Shown here piece by piece: positions 36,670 to 45,850 of a stretch of DNA of 64,000 nt (within the stretch, counting starts at the first letter, position 1; the number at the start of each line of letters is the position of its first letter). The DNA comes from Pseudonocardia kujensis (GTDB lineage: Bacteria > Actinomycetota > Actinomycetes > Mycobacteriales > Pseudonocardiaceae), in assembly GCF_021283305.1 (NCBI RefSeq), contig NZ_JAJSOK010000003.1, positions 179,959-243,958 on the forward strand, read 5' to 3'. A model generated the notes under the pieces. The model did no database searches and was not told where the DNA came from. It worked only from the letters and a program-made list of their open reading frames with translations. The translations under genes were made by a program, and so were the position numbers.

Positions 36670-38607
36670 ATGACCACCACCGATCTTCCCACCGTGTCGC
36701 TGCGCGACATGAGCGACGACGAGTTCACCGCGCGCTACGGCACCGACCGCTTCACCGCCTCGGTGATCACCAACCGGCTGCACTACGTCGTCGAGCACAT
36801 GTCGACCGGCTTCCTGCGCGAGGCCTTCTCCCCCATCATCCGCGACTGGTACGACTTCGCCTGCACCATCAGCGGCCCACCCGAGCAGGACTACCCGATG
36901 TCGGTGGTCAGCAACAGCCTCGTGGTGTTCCTCGGGACCATGGGCGACGCCGTGCGCAACACCGTCATCGAGTACGGGCCGGAGAACCTCCGCCCCGGGG
37001 ACGTTCTTATTTGCAACGACCCCTACCGCACCGGCACCCACGTCAACGACGTCCTGTTCATCCACCCGGTGTTCCGCGACGACAAGATCGTCTCGTTCGT
37101 CAACATCCGCGCCCACCAGCTCGATATGGGCGGTACCGTGCCCGGCGGATTCTCCGGTACCAAGGCCAACATCTACGAGAACGGCCTGGTCATCCCGCCG
37201 GTCCTGCTCTACCGCCAGGGCGAGCCGGTCCGCTCGACCTTCAGTCTGATCTTCGACAACTCCCGCTTCGGCGACATCCTGCTGCCGGACTTCAAGTCGA
37301 TCTACCAGCAGCTGCACCTCGGCGCCCGGCTCATCAGCGAGAACATCGACCGCTACGGCACCGACGCCTACCTCGGCACCCTGCAGTACGCCGTCGACAC
37401 CTCCGCCGAGCGGATGCGCGACGCTATCGCGCGTATCCCCGACGGCGACTACGTTGGCACTGGGCTCTTCGACGCCGACGGCATGGATGACTCCGAGGAG
37501 TACTTGATCAAGATCACCTTGATCAAGCGAGGGGAGAACGTCGAGGCCGAGCTCTCAGGCACCTCCCGACAGGCGCGGACATCAATCAACGCGAGCATGC
37601 TCGACGCGAAGACGGCTGTTGGTGCGGCGATGACCATGCTGCTTGATCCGGACACTCCGTTCACGTCGGGCACGTGGCGCAACATCGACATGGCCTGCCC
37701 TCCCGGGGCGCTGTTGAACTCGCTGCCGCCCGACGGGGCGAGCATGATGTTTTGGGAGACCACAACGATCTTGGTGACGGCGGTGTTCGACGCGCTCAAC
37801 CCGATTCTGGGCGAGCGCGGGATCGCGGGCGACTATGGGTCGATCAACCTCCACAACGCGAGCGGGGTCTTGTCTGATGGCACCCCGTGGGCGACTGCAG
37901 CCCAGTGCGGGGGCGAGCATGGGCCCTGGGGCGCGACAAGCGACGGAGACGGCGACAGCTACACAGTGCTGTTCATGCTCAACAATCTCGATCCGGCCAC
38001 AGAGGCGATCGAGCACGACGTACCCGTTGTGCTACTGCGCAAGGAGGCGGCAGCTGACACCGCTGGTGCTGGGTTCAACCGGGGCGGTGCGGCCACTATC
38101 CGCGATAGCCTTTGGCTCACTGACGCCTCCGCGTACAGCTCGCCATTCCGCACCAAGGTCCCCAGTGGGATCGGTGCGAACGGGGGCGGTACGGGCAAGC
38201 TCGGCGCGGTCTGGATCTTTCCGCCCGAGGTCACCGACATCCGCCGCCGCGGACAGCTCATCCCGCACTCCCATGACGCCTACGCGGACACCATCCCCGT
38301 CGGCGGTATGCTCGACCCGATCACCAAGGCGCTCGACCCGGCCGGGAAGTATTTCTACTTCGCCTCCCAGCCGTCGTGGGACACCAAGGCCGGCGCAATG
38401 TTCCGCTACCTGACCAACGGCGGCGGCGGATGGGGCAAGGCCTTCGAGCGCGACCCCGAACGCGTTCTGCGCGACGTCCGGGACGGCTACGTCACCGTCG
38501 AGGGCGCGGCCCGCGACTACGGCGTCGTCGTCCTCGGCGACCCCGACAACGACCCCGAAGGCATTTCGGTCGACGAGGACGCCACGAGAGTTCTCCGGCA
38601 GAGCTGA
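36670..38607 (+). CDS. HyuB-type subunit of an ATP-dependent ketone carboxylase or hydantoinase
   Basis: Hydantoinase B/oxoprolinase family, 645 residues. Marks are FTASVITNRLHYVVEHMSTG, GDVLICNDPYRTGTHVNDV, HQLDMGGTVPGGFSG and NINASMLDAKTAV-like sequence, then MACPPGALLNSLPPDGA. It partners the HyuA subunit encoded 10 bases upstream. Codon choice shifts between about 37480 and 38160: the flanking parts prefer C-ending codons, this part uses many G-, T- and A-ending ones. A recombinant segment is possible. A strong hairpin follows the stop, so it is the last gene of the operon. Confidence 0.9.
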   Translation: MTTTDLPTVSLRDMSDDEFTARYGTDRFTASVITNRLHYVVEHMSTGFLREAFSPIIRDWYDFACTISGPPEQDYPMSVVSNSLVVFLGTMGDAVRNTVIEYGPENLRPGDVLICNDPYRTGTHVNDVLFIHPVFRDDKIVSFVNIRAHQLDMGGTVPGGFSGTKANIYENGLVIPPVLLYRQGEPVRSTFSLIFDNSRFGDILLPDFKSIYQQLHLGARLISENIDRYGTDAYLGTLQYAVDTSAERMRDAIARIPDGDYVGTGLFDADGMDDSEEYLIKITLIKRGENVEAELSGTSRQARTSINASMLDAKTAVGAAMTMLLDPDTPFTSGTWRNIDMACPPGALLNSLPPDGASMMFWETTTILVTAVFDALNPILGERGIAGDYGSINLHNASGVLSDGTPWATAAQCGGEHGPWGATSDGDGDSYTVLFMLNNLDPATEAIEHDVPVVLLRKEAAADTAGAGFNRGGAATIRDSLWLTDASAYSSPFRTKVPSGIGANGGGTGKLGAVWIFPPEVTDIRRRGQLIPHSHDAYADTIPVGGMLDPITKALDPAGKYFYFASQPSWDTKAGAMFRYLTNGGGGWGKAFERDPERVLRDVRDGYVTVEGAARDYGVVVLGDPDNDPEGISVDEDATRVLRQS

Positions 38608-38651
38608 CCTGACCGAACGGCCAGCCGCTCGTCGGCACGCCACCCAGGACA

Positions 38652-38691
38652 GCCCCCGACGGCGGGGACGGCACTACCCGCCGCCGGGGGC
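38652..38691. terminator. Terminator hairpin after the carboxylase operon
   Basis: GCCCCCGACGGCGGG (38652-38666) pairs with CCCGCCGCCGGGGGC (38677-38691) at 14 of 15 positions with a 10-base loop, 45 bases after the HyuB stop. No T-run follows. It lies between convergent genes and may serve both. Confidence 0.7.
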
Positions 38692-38820
38692 ATCCAGCGG
38701 CACCTCCACCTCCTGGTCGATCCGTCCCTTTAGGGTTGTTGCCAGCGCAGGGAGGCGAGACTCTGCCCAGCAAGTCGTGGACGCCACGAAGATGGGCGGG
38801 TGGTCTCCACTTTTGGCGCC

Positions 38821-39642
38821 TTATTGCGGGAAAGCGGTGGCTGCGGACCTCTCAGACCACCGGTCGATTTCGGAGAGCAATTCCTGCGTGCGCCGACGGG
38901 TGCGGTCCATGGCGTCGGCGCCGAGAACCAGGTGCACCGGCGGGTCGCCGGCCGTGATCGCGTCGATAATCAGACGCGCGGCGCGATCCGGGTCGCCCGG
39001 CTGACAGCCTGCCCTGCGGGCAAAGTGCGCGCGGCTGTCGGCCTTGGCCTGCTCGTAGGGGGTAAGCGCTCGTGTGGTGTACCGCACGGAGTGCTCGGAG
39101 AGGAACTGGGTGCGGAACGCCCCAGGTTCCACTGAGGTGACAGTGATGTTGAAGGGCGCGAGCTCTGTCGCCAGGGCTTCGGACATCGCCGTCAATGCAG
39201 CCTTCGCGGCCGCATAGACGCCGGATCCGGGGAGGGGGTCGAGTGCTGCGATGGACGACACATTGATCAGGTGACCTCGTCCTCTTGCCCGAAGATGTGG
39301 CAGCATCTCCCGGAGCACCTGGAATGCGCCAAAGAAGTTGACCCGGAATAGGTGACCGGCCTCTACATCAGAGACCTCCTCGACCGGTCCGAGCAGGCCG
39401 TAGCCAGCGTTGTTGACGACGACGTCGATGTCTCGGTCCATCGCCAAGACGCGCTGAGCCACCATCGCCGGTTGATCCGGATCGGCGAGGTCCAGAGGTA
39501 GGACGTGGAGCCTACCGCTCGGATCTTCAATGTCGGATGTGCCGGAGCGAGTCGTTCCGACAACCGTGTGGCCCCTGTCGAGCGCCGCAAGAGCGAGGCT
39601 TCGGCCGAGGCCGCGGGAAACGCCAGTGATGAACCAGTCCAT
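38821..39642 (-). CDS. SDR-family oxidoreductase
   Basis: Short-chain dehydrogenase of 273 residues. Cofactor motif TGVSRGLGRSLALAAL starts at the very N-terminus; NNAGYGLLGPVEEVSD and catalytic VSSIAALDPLPGSGVYAAAK follow, and the long C-terminal part (SVEPGAFRTQFL) is that of the retinol-dehydrogenase-like oxidoreductases. ATG 39642 is used. It follows the SDR at 39668 by 25 bases in a three-gene SDR run. Substrate unknown. Confidence 0.9.
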   Translation of the reverse strand: MDWFITGVSRGLGRSLALAALDRGHTVVGTTRSGTSDIEDPSGRLHVLPLDLADPDQPAMVAQRVLAMDRDIDVVVNNAGYGLLGPVEEVSDVEAGHLFRVNFFGAFQVLREMLPHLRARGRGHLINVSSIAALDPLPGSGVYAAAKAALTAMSEALATELAPFNITVTSVEPGAFRTQFLSEHSVRYTTRALTPYEQAKADSRAHFARRAGCQPGDPDRAARLIIDAITAGDPPVHLVLGADAMDRTRRRTQELLSEIDRWSERSAATAFPQ

Positions 39643-39667
39643 GGTGAGGTCCGTTCGGGCTGTTGGG

Positions 39668-40420
39668 TCAGTGCGCGGTGAGGCCGCCATCGACGACGAG
39701 CTCTGCGCCGGTGACGAACGACGACTCATCGCTGGCGAGGAAGAGCACCGCGGGAGCTACTTCCTCCGGTCGTGCCGCGCGACGCATGGGTGTCCGGACG
39801 ATGTCGGGTTGCTGGTCGCCCTGCTCATCGAGAAGCTCCTGGATCATCGGTGTAGCGATGACTCCTGGGTGCAGGGAGTTCACACGCACGCCCTTGGTGC
39901 CGAACTCGACTGCTGCGGTCTTGCTCAGCAGCCGTACTGCCCCCTTGGACGCCTGGTAGGCCGCGGCCGCACCGCTTCCCACTAGACCGAGAACCGAGGA
40001 CACATTGACAACGGAGGCGTTGCCGCTCTCACGAAGCATCGGCATAGCCGCACGCATACCGAGCCATGTACCAGTCTGGTTGACCGCGATCACATGATTC
40101 CAGGCATCCTCAGTGGTGTCCTCGATTCCGGGCCACGACAGCACGCCGGCGAGGTTGACCAACACATGCAGGTCGCCGAATCTGGTCTTCACGGCTTCGA
40201 TAGCCGAGGCCCACGAGGCGGCGGAAGACACGTCGAGCGTGATCCCGTCGACCTCCGCGCCGCTGCGGCGCAGGCGGTCGGTCAACGCCTTGAGCTGCGG
40301 TTGGTTGATGTCGGTGAGCATGACGCGCGCGCCTTCGCGGGCGAATAGCTCTGCGGTCGCCGTGCCGATCCCACCGGTCGCTCCCGTGATCAGCGCGACC
40401 TTGTTCGCCAAGCGGGCCAT
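39668..40420 (-). CDS. SDR-family oxidoreductase
   Basis: Classical SDR of 250 residues. Cofactor motif TGATGGIGTATAELF, NLAGVLSWPG where NNAG is usual, catalytic VSSVLGLVGSGAAAAYQASK and terminal [24 protein letters not shown] precedes ATG 40420. The C-terminus is very like that of the SDR tail left beside the IS at 18.1 kb. It is the middle gene of the three-SDR run. Confidence 0.92.
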   Translation of the reverse strand: MARLANKVALITGATGGIGTATAELFAREGARVMLTDINQPQLKALTDRLRRSGAEVDGITLDVSSAASWASAIEAVKTRFGDLHVLVNLAGVLSWPGIEDTTEDAWNHVIAVNQTGTWLGMRAAMPMLRESGNASVVNVSSVLGLVGSGAAAAYQASKGAVRLLSKTAAVEFGTKGVRVNSLHPGVIATPMIQELLDEQGDQQPDIVRTPMRRAARPEEVAPAVLFLASDESSFVTGAELVVDGGLTAH

Positions 40421-40449
40421 GAGCTTCTCCTGTTCAGTTGGGGGCGGAC

Positions 40450-41238
40450 TCAGCCGGCGGTGAAGCCGCCGTCAGCGGCCACGACGGCGCCTGTGACAAA
40501 GCTGGATCGGGACGAGGCGAGGAAGCCGATGACCTCGGCGATCTCCTCCGGCTCAGCGACTCTCCCCAGCGGGTGCGCAGCCGCGAAGGAGCGCAGGTAT
40601 TCACGGCTGTCGTCTCGGAAGCTGTCGAGCAGGTCGGTCTCGATCACCCCCGGTGCGACCACGTTGGCGCGGATGCCGTGCTGGCCGCCCTCCAAAGCGA
40701 TGACCTTGGTCAGCTGCGCCAGCGCACCCTTCGATGCGCTGTAGGCAGAACCCTCGGGAAGTCCCACGGTGCAGGTGTAGGAACCGACGTTGACGATCGA
40801 GCCGCCGCTCCCCTGCTCGATCATGGCGCGGAACGCTTCTCGCGAGTGCAGGAACGCGCCGCGGGCATTGACCGCCATCAGCACGTCCCAGTCGTCCGAG
40901 CCGGTCTCGCTGAAGGGCTTGTTCACGGTGCGACCAGCGTTGTTGATCAGAATGTGCACAGCTCCGAACCGCTCCCGTGCAACGCCTACAGCTCGTGCTG
41001 CAGTGTCCTCGAGCGCGACGTCGCCGACGAGCGGTATCACGCCCGCGAATTCGGCTGCAAGATCAAGGACCGCGTCCCGGAGGTCCTCCGCCACGACGAG
41101 TGCGCCCCGGGCGTGCAGCCAGGACACGGTGGCCCGGCCAACCCCGCGAGCCGCCCCGGTAACGATGGCGACTTTGCCCTCGATGCCTTCATCGTTACCG
41201 CCGGACGCCCCAGCGCCGGCCGGCGCTGAGCCGCTCAT
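40450..41238 (-). CDS. SDR-family oxidoreductase
   Basis: Classical SDR of 262 residues with a Gly/Ala-rich leader of about 20 residues. Cofactor motif TGAARGVGRATVSWL, NNAGRTVNKPFSETG, catalytic VGSYTCTVGLPEGSAYSASK and terminal FVTGAVVAADGGFTAG. First gene of the run, separated from the divergent XRE gene by 333 bases. Three consecutive SDRs could act on successive hydroxyl/ketone groups of one substrate (inference). Confidence 0.92.
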   Translation of the reverse strand: MSGSAPAGAGASGGNDEGIEGKVAIVTGAARGVGRATVSWLHARGALVVAEDLRDAVLDLAAEFAGVIPLVGDVALEDTAARAVGVARERFGAVHILINNAGRTVNKPFSETGSDDWDVLMAVNARGAFLHSREAFRAMIEQGSGGSIVNVGSYTCTVGLPEGSAYSASKGALAQLTKVIALEGGQHGIRANVVAPGVIETDLLDSFRDDSREYLRSFAAAHPLGRVAEPEEIAEVIGFLASSRSSFVTGAVVAADGGFTAG

Positions 41239-41571
41239 CGAAGGGCCTCGCCGTCATCGAATCGGCCAAGATCCGTGACCCCTCGCCTGGACGCGGTACC
41301 GAGGGTGAAGAGGGTGTCGCAGATACTGCCGGCCGTCTGAGCGGGCGGTTGCACGCGCGAGCGAGGAGCCGGCTCGTCCTCCCGTCGCCGCCATCGAGGG
41401 AAATCACGGTGAGGGCTCGGTGTGTCCTGTCCCTCTTGCGTCATCTGCCATTTCCGAGCGTGTCGTGCCATGTCCCCAGAGTGCGGACAGTTCTGTGCAG
41501 AAACCAGGACGCGCTCAACCTGGACGTGCTGCACCCAGGCACGGGCCTGGGCGTCCGCCTAACCTTGCGGG
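41239..41571. other. Divergent intergenic region SDR/XRE
   Basis: 333 bases without a convincing gene. It should hold the promoters of the leftward SDR run and of the XRE gene. TAACCT about 10 bases before the XRE GTG could be a -10 element, giving a leaderless message as for the XRE gene at 13464. No clear palindrome was found. Confidence 0.45.
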
Positions 41572-42411
41572 GTGACTGCCAACGCCCTCGGCGAGTACCT
41601 GCGCGCCCGACGCGCCGACCTGACCCCGGCTCAAGCGGGAATCATCACGCACGGCCGCCGCCGCGTCGCGGGGTTGCGTCGTGAGGAGGTCGCCGTGCTC
41701 GCGGGCGTCAACGCCGACTACTACGCCCGGCTGGAACAGGGGCGCGAGCGCCACCCGACCCAGCAGGTCCTCGAAGCTCTCGCCACCGCCCTACAGCTCG
41801 ACCGCGACGCTCGGGAGCATCTGTACAGGGTCAGCGGCACGGCCCCGCCCGCGGCGCCACTCCCCCGCCGTGATCAGGTCAGTGACGACCTGCGACAACT
41901 CATTGACGCCTATACGCACACGCCGGCGTTCGTCCTCAACCCGACTCTGGACGTACTGGCCTCGAACGCTCTCGCCGATGCCCTCTATGCATCATTCGCG
42001 TTCTTCGACAACCTCGCGCGGATGACGTTCCTCGATGACGCAGCCCCCGTCTTCTACCGTGATTGGGAGCGCACCGCGCACGCGAGCGTGGCCAACCTTC
42101 GCCGCGCGCAGGGCCTCGACCCACGGAACCCGCGGCTCGTCGATCTCGTCGCGTCACTCACCGCATCCAGCTGTGACTTCCGTCGACTCTGGGACAGCCA
42201 TGCCGTCCAGGGGAAGCGCCGTGAAGCTAAGCGCTTCGCCCACCCCGAGGTCGGCCCCCTGGAGCTTACCTACCAGGCCTTCGACGTCCGCGACGCTCCT
42301 GGCCAGCAACTGGTCATCTATCACGCGGAACCAGGCAGCCGCAGCGCCGATGCCCTCGCGCTACTCGGGACACTCCACGTCACACATCAGCAGGAGGCAT
42401 CTCAGGCATGA
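41572..42411 (+). CDS. XRE-family regulator with MmyB-like ligand domain
   Basis: Regulator of 279 residues with the same layout as the one at 13464: helix-turn-helix LGEYLRARRADL, GLRREEVAVLAGVNADYYAR, LEQGRERHPTQQVLEALA, then the ligand domain (PTLDVLASNALADALYASFA, FYRDWERTAHASVANLRRAQ, PGQQLVIYHAEPGS). Start GTG 41572. It diverges from three SDR genes, its likely targets. The two XRE proteins share the N-terminal half closely but differ in the ligand part. Confidence 0.9.
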   Translation: MTANALGEYLRARRADLTPAQAGIITHGRRRVAGLRREEVAVLAGVNADYYARLEQGRERHPTQQVLEALATALQLDRDAREHLYRVSGTAPPAAPLPRRDQVSDDLRQLIDAYTHTPAFVLNPTLDVLASNALADALYASFAFFDNLARMTFLDDAAPVFYRDWERTAHASVANLRRAQGLDPRNPRLVDLVASLTASSCDFRRLWDSHAVQGKRREAKRFAHPEVGPLELTYQAFDVRDAPGQQLVIYHAEPGSRSADALALLGTLHVTHQQEASQA

Positions 42412-42449
42412 AGGACACGAGCCCCGTCGCACCAGACCTGACCGTAGAT

Positions 42450-42460
42450 TTTGGGTCAAA
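42450..42460. promoter_or_regulatory. GntR/FCD-regulon site 1
   Basis: TTTGGGTCAAA (TTTG/CAAA inverted around 3 bases) within ATTTTGGGTCAAATATC, 128 bases before the CoA ligase gene at 42588. The same 17-base context occurs at 50394-50410 in the opposite direction. Confidence 0.65.
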
Positions 42461-42587
42461 TATCTGTAAGCTGGGGAGGTCGCCTGTCGAGGCGAGAGCT
42501 CCAACGGAGGTGCACAGCAATGTCATCGAGCACGACCGGGCCCCGCGCCACGCGCCGAAGTGATCCCCCGGGCGGCCGGGTGGCCGG

Positions 42588-44156
42588 ATGAACGGGATCG
42601 ACTTCCTCGACCGGGGCTGGCGCCTCAACCCCGCAGGTCCGTGCATGATCGACGCCGAGACCGGGGACGAGTACAGCTACACCTGGGTACGCGAGCAGAC
42701 CTTCATCATCGCCAACGCACTGCGTGCCGAGGGCTACGGCATCGGATCGGTGGTCGGCGTGCTCAGCCGCAACCATCCCCTCGCCTTCCTCGCGGTCCTG
42801 TCCGTGATGCGAGCCGGAGCCACCTATCTGCCGGTCAACGCGCGCAACAGCATCCGCGAGAACGCAGAGATCTTCCGCGACTTCGGCTGCGAGGTCCTCT
42901 TCCTGCACGGCGAGTTCGTCGATGCCGCCGAGGAGATTCAGCGCATCGCTCCCGGCATCAAGAGGGTGGTGCTGATCGAGGGCGACCGATCCGGCCTGCC
43001 GGACCTCGCAAGGTTCACCTCGGGTTTCGACGCCACACCGTTCGACCTTCCCCACGACCACGAACGGCCGTACGAGTACCTGACGACCGGAGGTACCACC
43101 GGCCGACCGAAGGGCGTCGTCTTCCCCAACCGGCAGCTCGAGAGCATCGTTGCGAACTTCAGTGCTGTCGCGCCGTGTGACGTCCCGCCGGTGTTCTTGG
43201 CAGCGGCGCCCCTGACGCACTTGTCGGGGAAGTTCATGCAGTACGTGATGTCGAGGGGCGGCACCGGGATCGTCATGGGCCGGGTAGACCGCGCGCAGAT
43301 TCTTCGGCTCATCCCCGAACACCGGGTGACCCATCTCTTCCTACCTCCGACGGTGATCTACGACCTACTCGCCCAGCCGGGCGTGCGTGAGGTCGACTAC
43401 TCCTCGCTGCGCTACTTTCTCTACAGCGCCGCTCCCATGGCGCCGGAGAAAGTTCGTGAGGCCATCACCGTCTTCGGCCCGGTGATATGCCAGGTGTGGG
43501 GACAGAGCGAGGCCGCCTGGAACACGATCTTGTTGCCCGAGGACCACTTCGCCGACGGGGTTCTCGGCGGCGAGATCGCCGACAACGACAGGCTCGCCAG
43601 CTGTGGCCGTCCCCTGCCCTTCGTCAACGTCGAGGTGATGGACGAGGCCGGGAACCTCCTCGCCGACGGCGAACGCGGAGAGCTGGTCGTCCGAGGCATG
43701 TGCGTCATGCAGGGCTACTACGGGCAGCCCGAACTCACCAAGGCAGTCTCGGAGCACGGCTGGCACCACACCGGTGACATCGGGTACCGCGACGCGCAGG
43801 GCTACTTCCACATCGTGGACCGCAAGAAGGACATGATCATCTCGGGCGGGTTCAACATCTTCTCCGCCGAGGTCGAGCGCGCGATCCTCGACCATCCAGA
43901 GGTCGCCGAGTGCGCTGTCATCGGCGTCCCGCACGAGAAGTGGGGCGAGGCCGTACTGGCCATCGTCGAGATGAGGCCCGGCCGGCAAGCTGACGCCGAG
44001 TCGATCCTCGCCTTCTGCCGAGAGCGCATCGGCGCAATGAAAACACCCAAGTCGATCGAATTTGTGGCGCAACTGCCGCGCAACGCCAACGGCAAGATTC
44101 TCAAGCACACCCTGCGCGAGAAGCACTGGAGCGGCGCGGATCGACGGGTCTCCTGA
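42588..44156 (+). CDS. AMP-forming acyl-CoA ligase
   Basis: CoA ligase of 522 residues. P-loop TTGGTTGRPKGVVFPNRQ, then AAAPLTHLSGKFMQYVMSRG, VWGQSEAAWNTI, HHTGDIGYRDAQGYFHIVDR, the hinge KKDMIISGGFNIFSAEVE and catalytic lysine in NANGKILKHTLREKHW. The enoyl-CoA hydratase gene starts 4 bases after its stop. Ligase plus hydratase is the layout of feruloyl-CoA-type side-chain shortening as well as of beta-oxidation entry; which applies is not decided. Site 1 of the GntR/FCD regulon lies upstream. Confidence 0.92.
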   Translation: MNGIDFLDRGWRLNPAGPCMIDAETGDEYSYTWVREQTFIIANALRAEGYGIGSVVGVLSRNHPLAFLAVLSVMRAGATYLPVNARNSIRENAEIFRDFGCEVLFLHGEFVDAAEEIQRIAPGIKRVVLIEGDRSGLPDLARFTSGFDATPFDLPHDHERPYEYLTTGGTTGRPKGVVFPNRQLESIVANFSAVAPCDVPPVFLAAAPLTHLSGKFMQYVMSRGGTGIVMGRVDRAQILRLIPEHRVTHLFLPPTVIYDLLAQPGVREVDYSSLRYFLYSAAPMAPEKVREAITVFGPVICQVWGQSEAAWNTILLPEDHFADGVLGGEIADNDRLASCGRPLPFVNVEVMDEAGNLLADGERGELVVRGMCVMQGYYGQPELTKAVSEHGWHHTGDIGYRDAQGYFHIVDRKKDMIISGGFNIFSAEVERAILDHPEVAECAVIGVPHEKWGEAVLAIVEMRPGRQADAESILAFCRERIGAMKTPKSIEFVAQLPRNANGKILKHTLREKHWSGADRRVS

Positions 44157-44160
44157 CGCG

Positions 44161-44955
44161 ATGACGAACACCGATCTTGTCCTGCTCGACGTCCGCGACT
44201 CGATCGCATGGGTCACCCTGAACCGGCCGCAGCAGCTCAACGCCCTGTCCCAGGCGCTCATGCAGAGATTGCTGGAGGTTATAGATGCCGTCGAAAAGCA
44301 CCCGGACGTGCGCGTGGTCGTCGTCACCGGCGCTGGGCGCGCGTTCAGCGCCGGTGGAGACCTGAGCGACTTCCAGGACCATCTAGATGCGGGTCGGTAC
44401 GGCGCCGTGGCCAACGGGATCGCATTCGGCTCCCTCGTCCTGTCCCGTTTGGAACGCTTGCCACAACCCGTCATCGCCGCGGTCAACGGAGTGGCCGTCG
44501 CCGGCGGCCTCGAGCTCATCCTTTGCTGCGACCTCGTCATCGCAGCCGAAGGCGTCAAGATCGGCGATGGGCACCTCAAGTACGGGATCCTGCCGGGCGG
44601 CGGCGGAGCAGTCCGCTCCGTGCGCAGGCTCCCGCCGGCCGTGGCCAAGCAGCTGCTCTTCACCGGCGGCCTCGAGCGTGCAGAGCGCTTCGAGGCGTGG
44701 GGGCTGGTCAACCGCGTCGTGCCGGCAGATCACCTGCTGTCGAGCGTCCAGGAACTTGCCAACCAGATCAGCAAGCTCAGCCCTCTGGCTCTCGGACACG
44801 TCAAGCGAGTCGCCAGCGCCGCGAGCGAGTTGAGCACCGAACAGGGCCTCGCGCTCGAGCAGGAGGCGCTGGCCGAGTACGTCCGCAGCCACGACTTTCG
44901 CGAAGGAATCGCGGCATTCGCGCAGAAGCGCACCCCGACGTTCACCGGTGAATGA
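44161..44955 (+). CDS. Enoyl-CoA hydratase/isomerase-family protein
   Basis: Crotonase-fold protein of 264 residues. The oxyanion hole regions are FSAGGDLSDFQD and AVNGVAVAGGLELILCCDLV, which keeps the first catalytic Glu (GGLE). In the second site the usual FxxPE is replaced by KIGDGHLKYGILPGGGG, so the second Glu is missing, suggesting a reaction other than simple hydration. It is coupled to the ligase upstream and followed by a 14-bp terminator stem. Confidence 0.9.
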   Translation: MTNTDLVLLDVRDSIAWVTLNRPQQLNALSQALMQRLLEVIDAVEKHPDVRVVVVTGAGRAFSAGGDLSDFQDHLDAGRYGAVANGIAFGSLVLSRLERLPQPVIAAVNGVAVAGGLELILCCDLVIAAEGVKIGDGHLKYGILPGGGGAVRSVRRLPPAVAKQLLFTGGLERAERFEAWGLVNRVVPADHLLSSVQELANQISKLSPLALGHVKRVASAASELSTEQGLALEQEALAEYVRSHDFREGIAAFAQKRTPTFTGE

Positions 44956-44960
44956 GCAGC

Positions 44961-44993
44961 AGGTGCCGGAGGCCAGCTCGGCCTCCGGCACCT
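44961..44993. terminator. Terminator hairpin after the ligase-hydratase operon
   Basis: AGGTGCCGGAGGCC (44961-44974) and GGCCTCCGGCACCT (44980-44993) form a perfect 14-bp stem with a 5-base loop, 5 bases after the hydratase stop. It clearly closes this two-gene operon. Confidence 0.85.
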
Positions 44994-45449
44994 CGCCGAT
45001 CAGCAGCGCGGCACGCTCCGCAGCGACGCGCCACCGAACAAGCTGAACGGCAAGGTAGGCCTTGGTGGTGCCGTCGCCGGCGTCGACCACGATCTCGACG
45101 CGGTCGTCCTTCATGGCGTGCTGTTCGAGCGAAGTAGGGGTGGGAAGGCCCGGACGGCCGGTCGCCTCTCCGCGCGTGGCCGCTCGCAGCGGCAGAGGCT
45201 GAGACCCGGGGCCACGGTGTCCGCCCGATCCGGACGCTCCCTTCAACCCACGCGGGTAAGCGGGCGTGCGAGGGCATGAGGAGGCCGTGCCAACCCACGC
45301 TCAGCCGCGATATGGGTCAGCTCTTGTCAAGTAGGCGGGGCGGATGGCCGTGATGCGCAGCATGGTGGCGGCTCAGAGGGCTTGGCCCGATGAGGGCCGG
45401 GGGTGGAGAGGTTGTCGCGGTCAACGCACGGTCAGGCTGTTATGCGCGG
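44994..45449. other. Region without intact gene
   Basis: About 450 bases. A minus-strand frame from 45114 reads VEIVVDAGDGTTKAYLAVQL and runs into the terminator and then antisense to the hydratase gene; it might be the head of a lost gene, but no family was recognised. The rest borders the IS debris that follows. Confidence 0.35.
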
Positions 45450-45850
45450 GTTGATTACCGCCGGGTGTTCGTCGGGAACGGCCGCGTCGCTAGGGTCGAG
45501 CGGGCCGCCGCAGTCGTGCCGCGCGGGCGGCTGCTTACAGCGGTTCCGGCACGCCCTGCCCGTTGGATCAAGGCTTGCGGGGCTCCGTCGGTGTTGTCGT
45601 AGAACGCGCCGAGTGGGTGGTAGTCGACGGTCTTCTACGAATACACCCCGACCGAGGCGTCCACGTCGACGATCAGCAACTTCCAGATCTTGGCCGGCGA
45701 CCCGTTTCTGTGGGAACGCCCGCTCCCTTCGCGAGCGCGGTGTCGAGCTGGTCCAGCAGACGCCGGCGGGTCGGGTCCGACGTGACCGGCCCGAGCAGGG
45801 CGTGCTGGTTGTCCAGTACCGCGACCTCGTAGCCTAGGCCCTGCTGGTCG
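45450..45850 (-). pseudogene. IS1380-type transposase remnant
   Basis: On the minus strand fragments in more than one frame read VAVLDNQHALLGPVTSDPTR, then LLIVDVDASVG, a stop, and YHPLGAFYDNTDGAPQALIQ. These correspond to the N-terminal and DDE regions of IS1380-family transposases (the xVLxDQxxLxGPVASDxTxWR and HPLLAFxDN motifs). Stops and frameshifts show it is dead. Confidence 0.65.

Noticed and set aside
35355..36728. 457-codon minus-strand open frame
   Set aside because: Antisense to the HyuA gene, which has complete family motifs.
34632..38607. Hydantoinase operon as the main reading of HyuA/HyuB
   Set aside because: Possible by family, but the shared TetR palindrome with alcohol dehydrogenase, SDR and Baeyer-Villiger genes and the zinc-ribbon gene favour a ketone carboxylase; kept only as an alternative.
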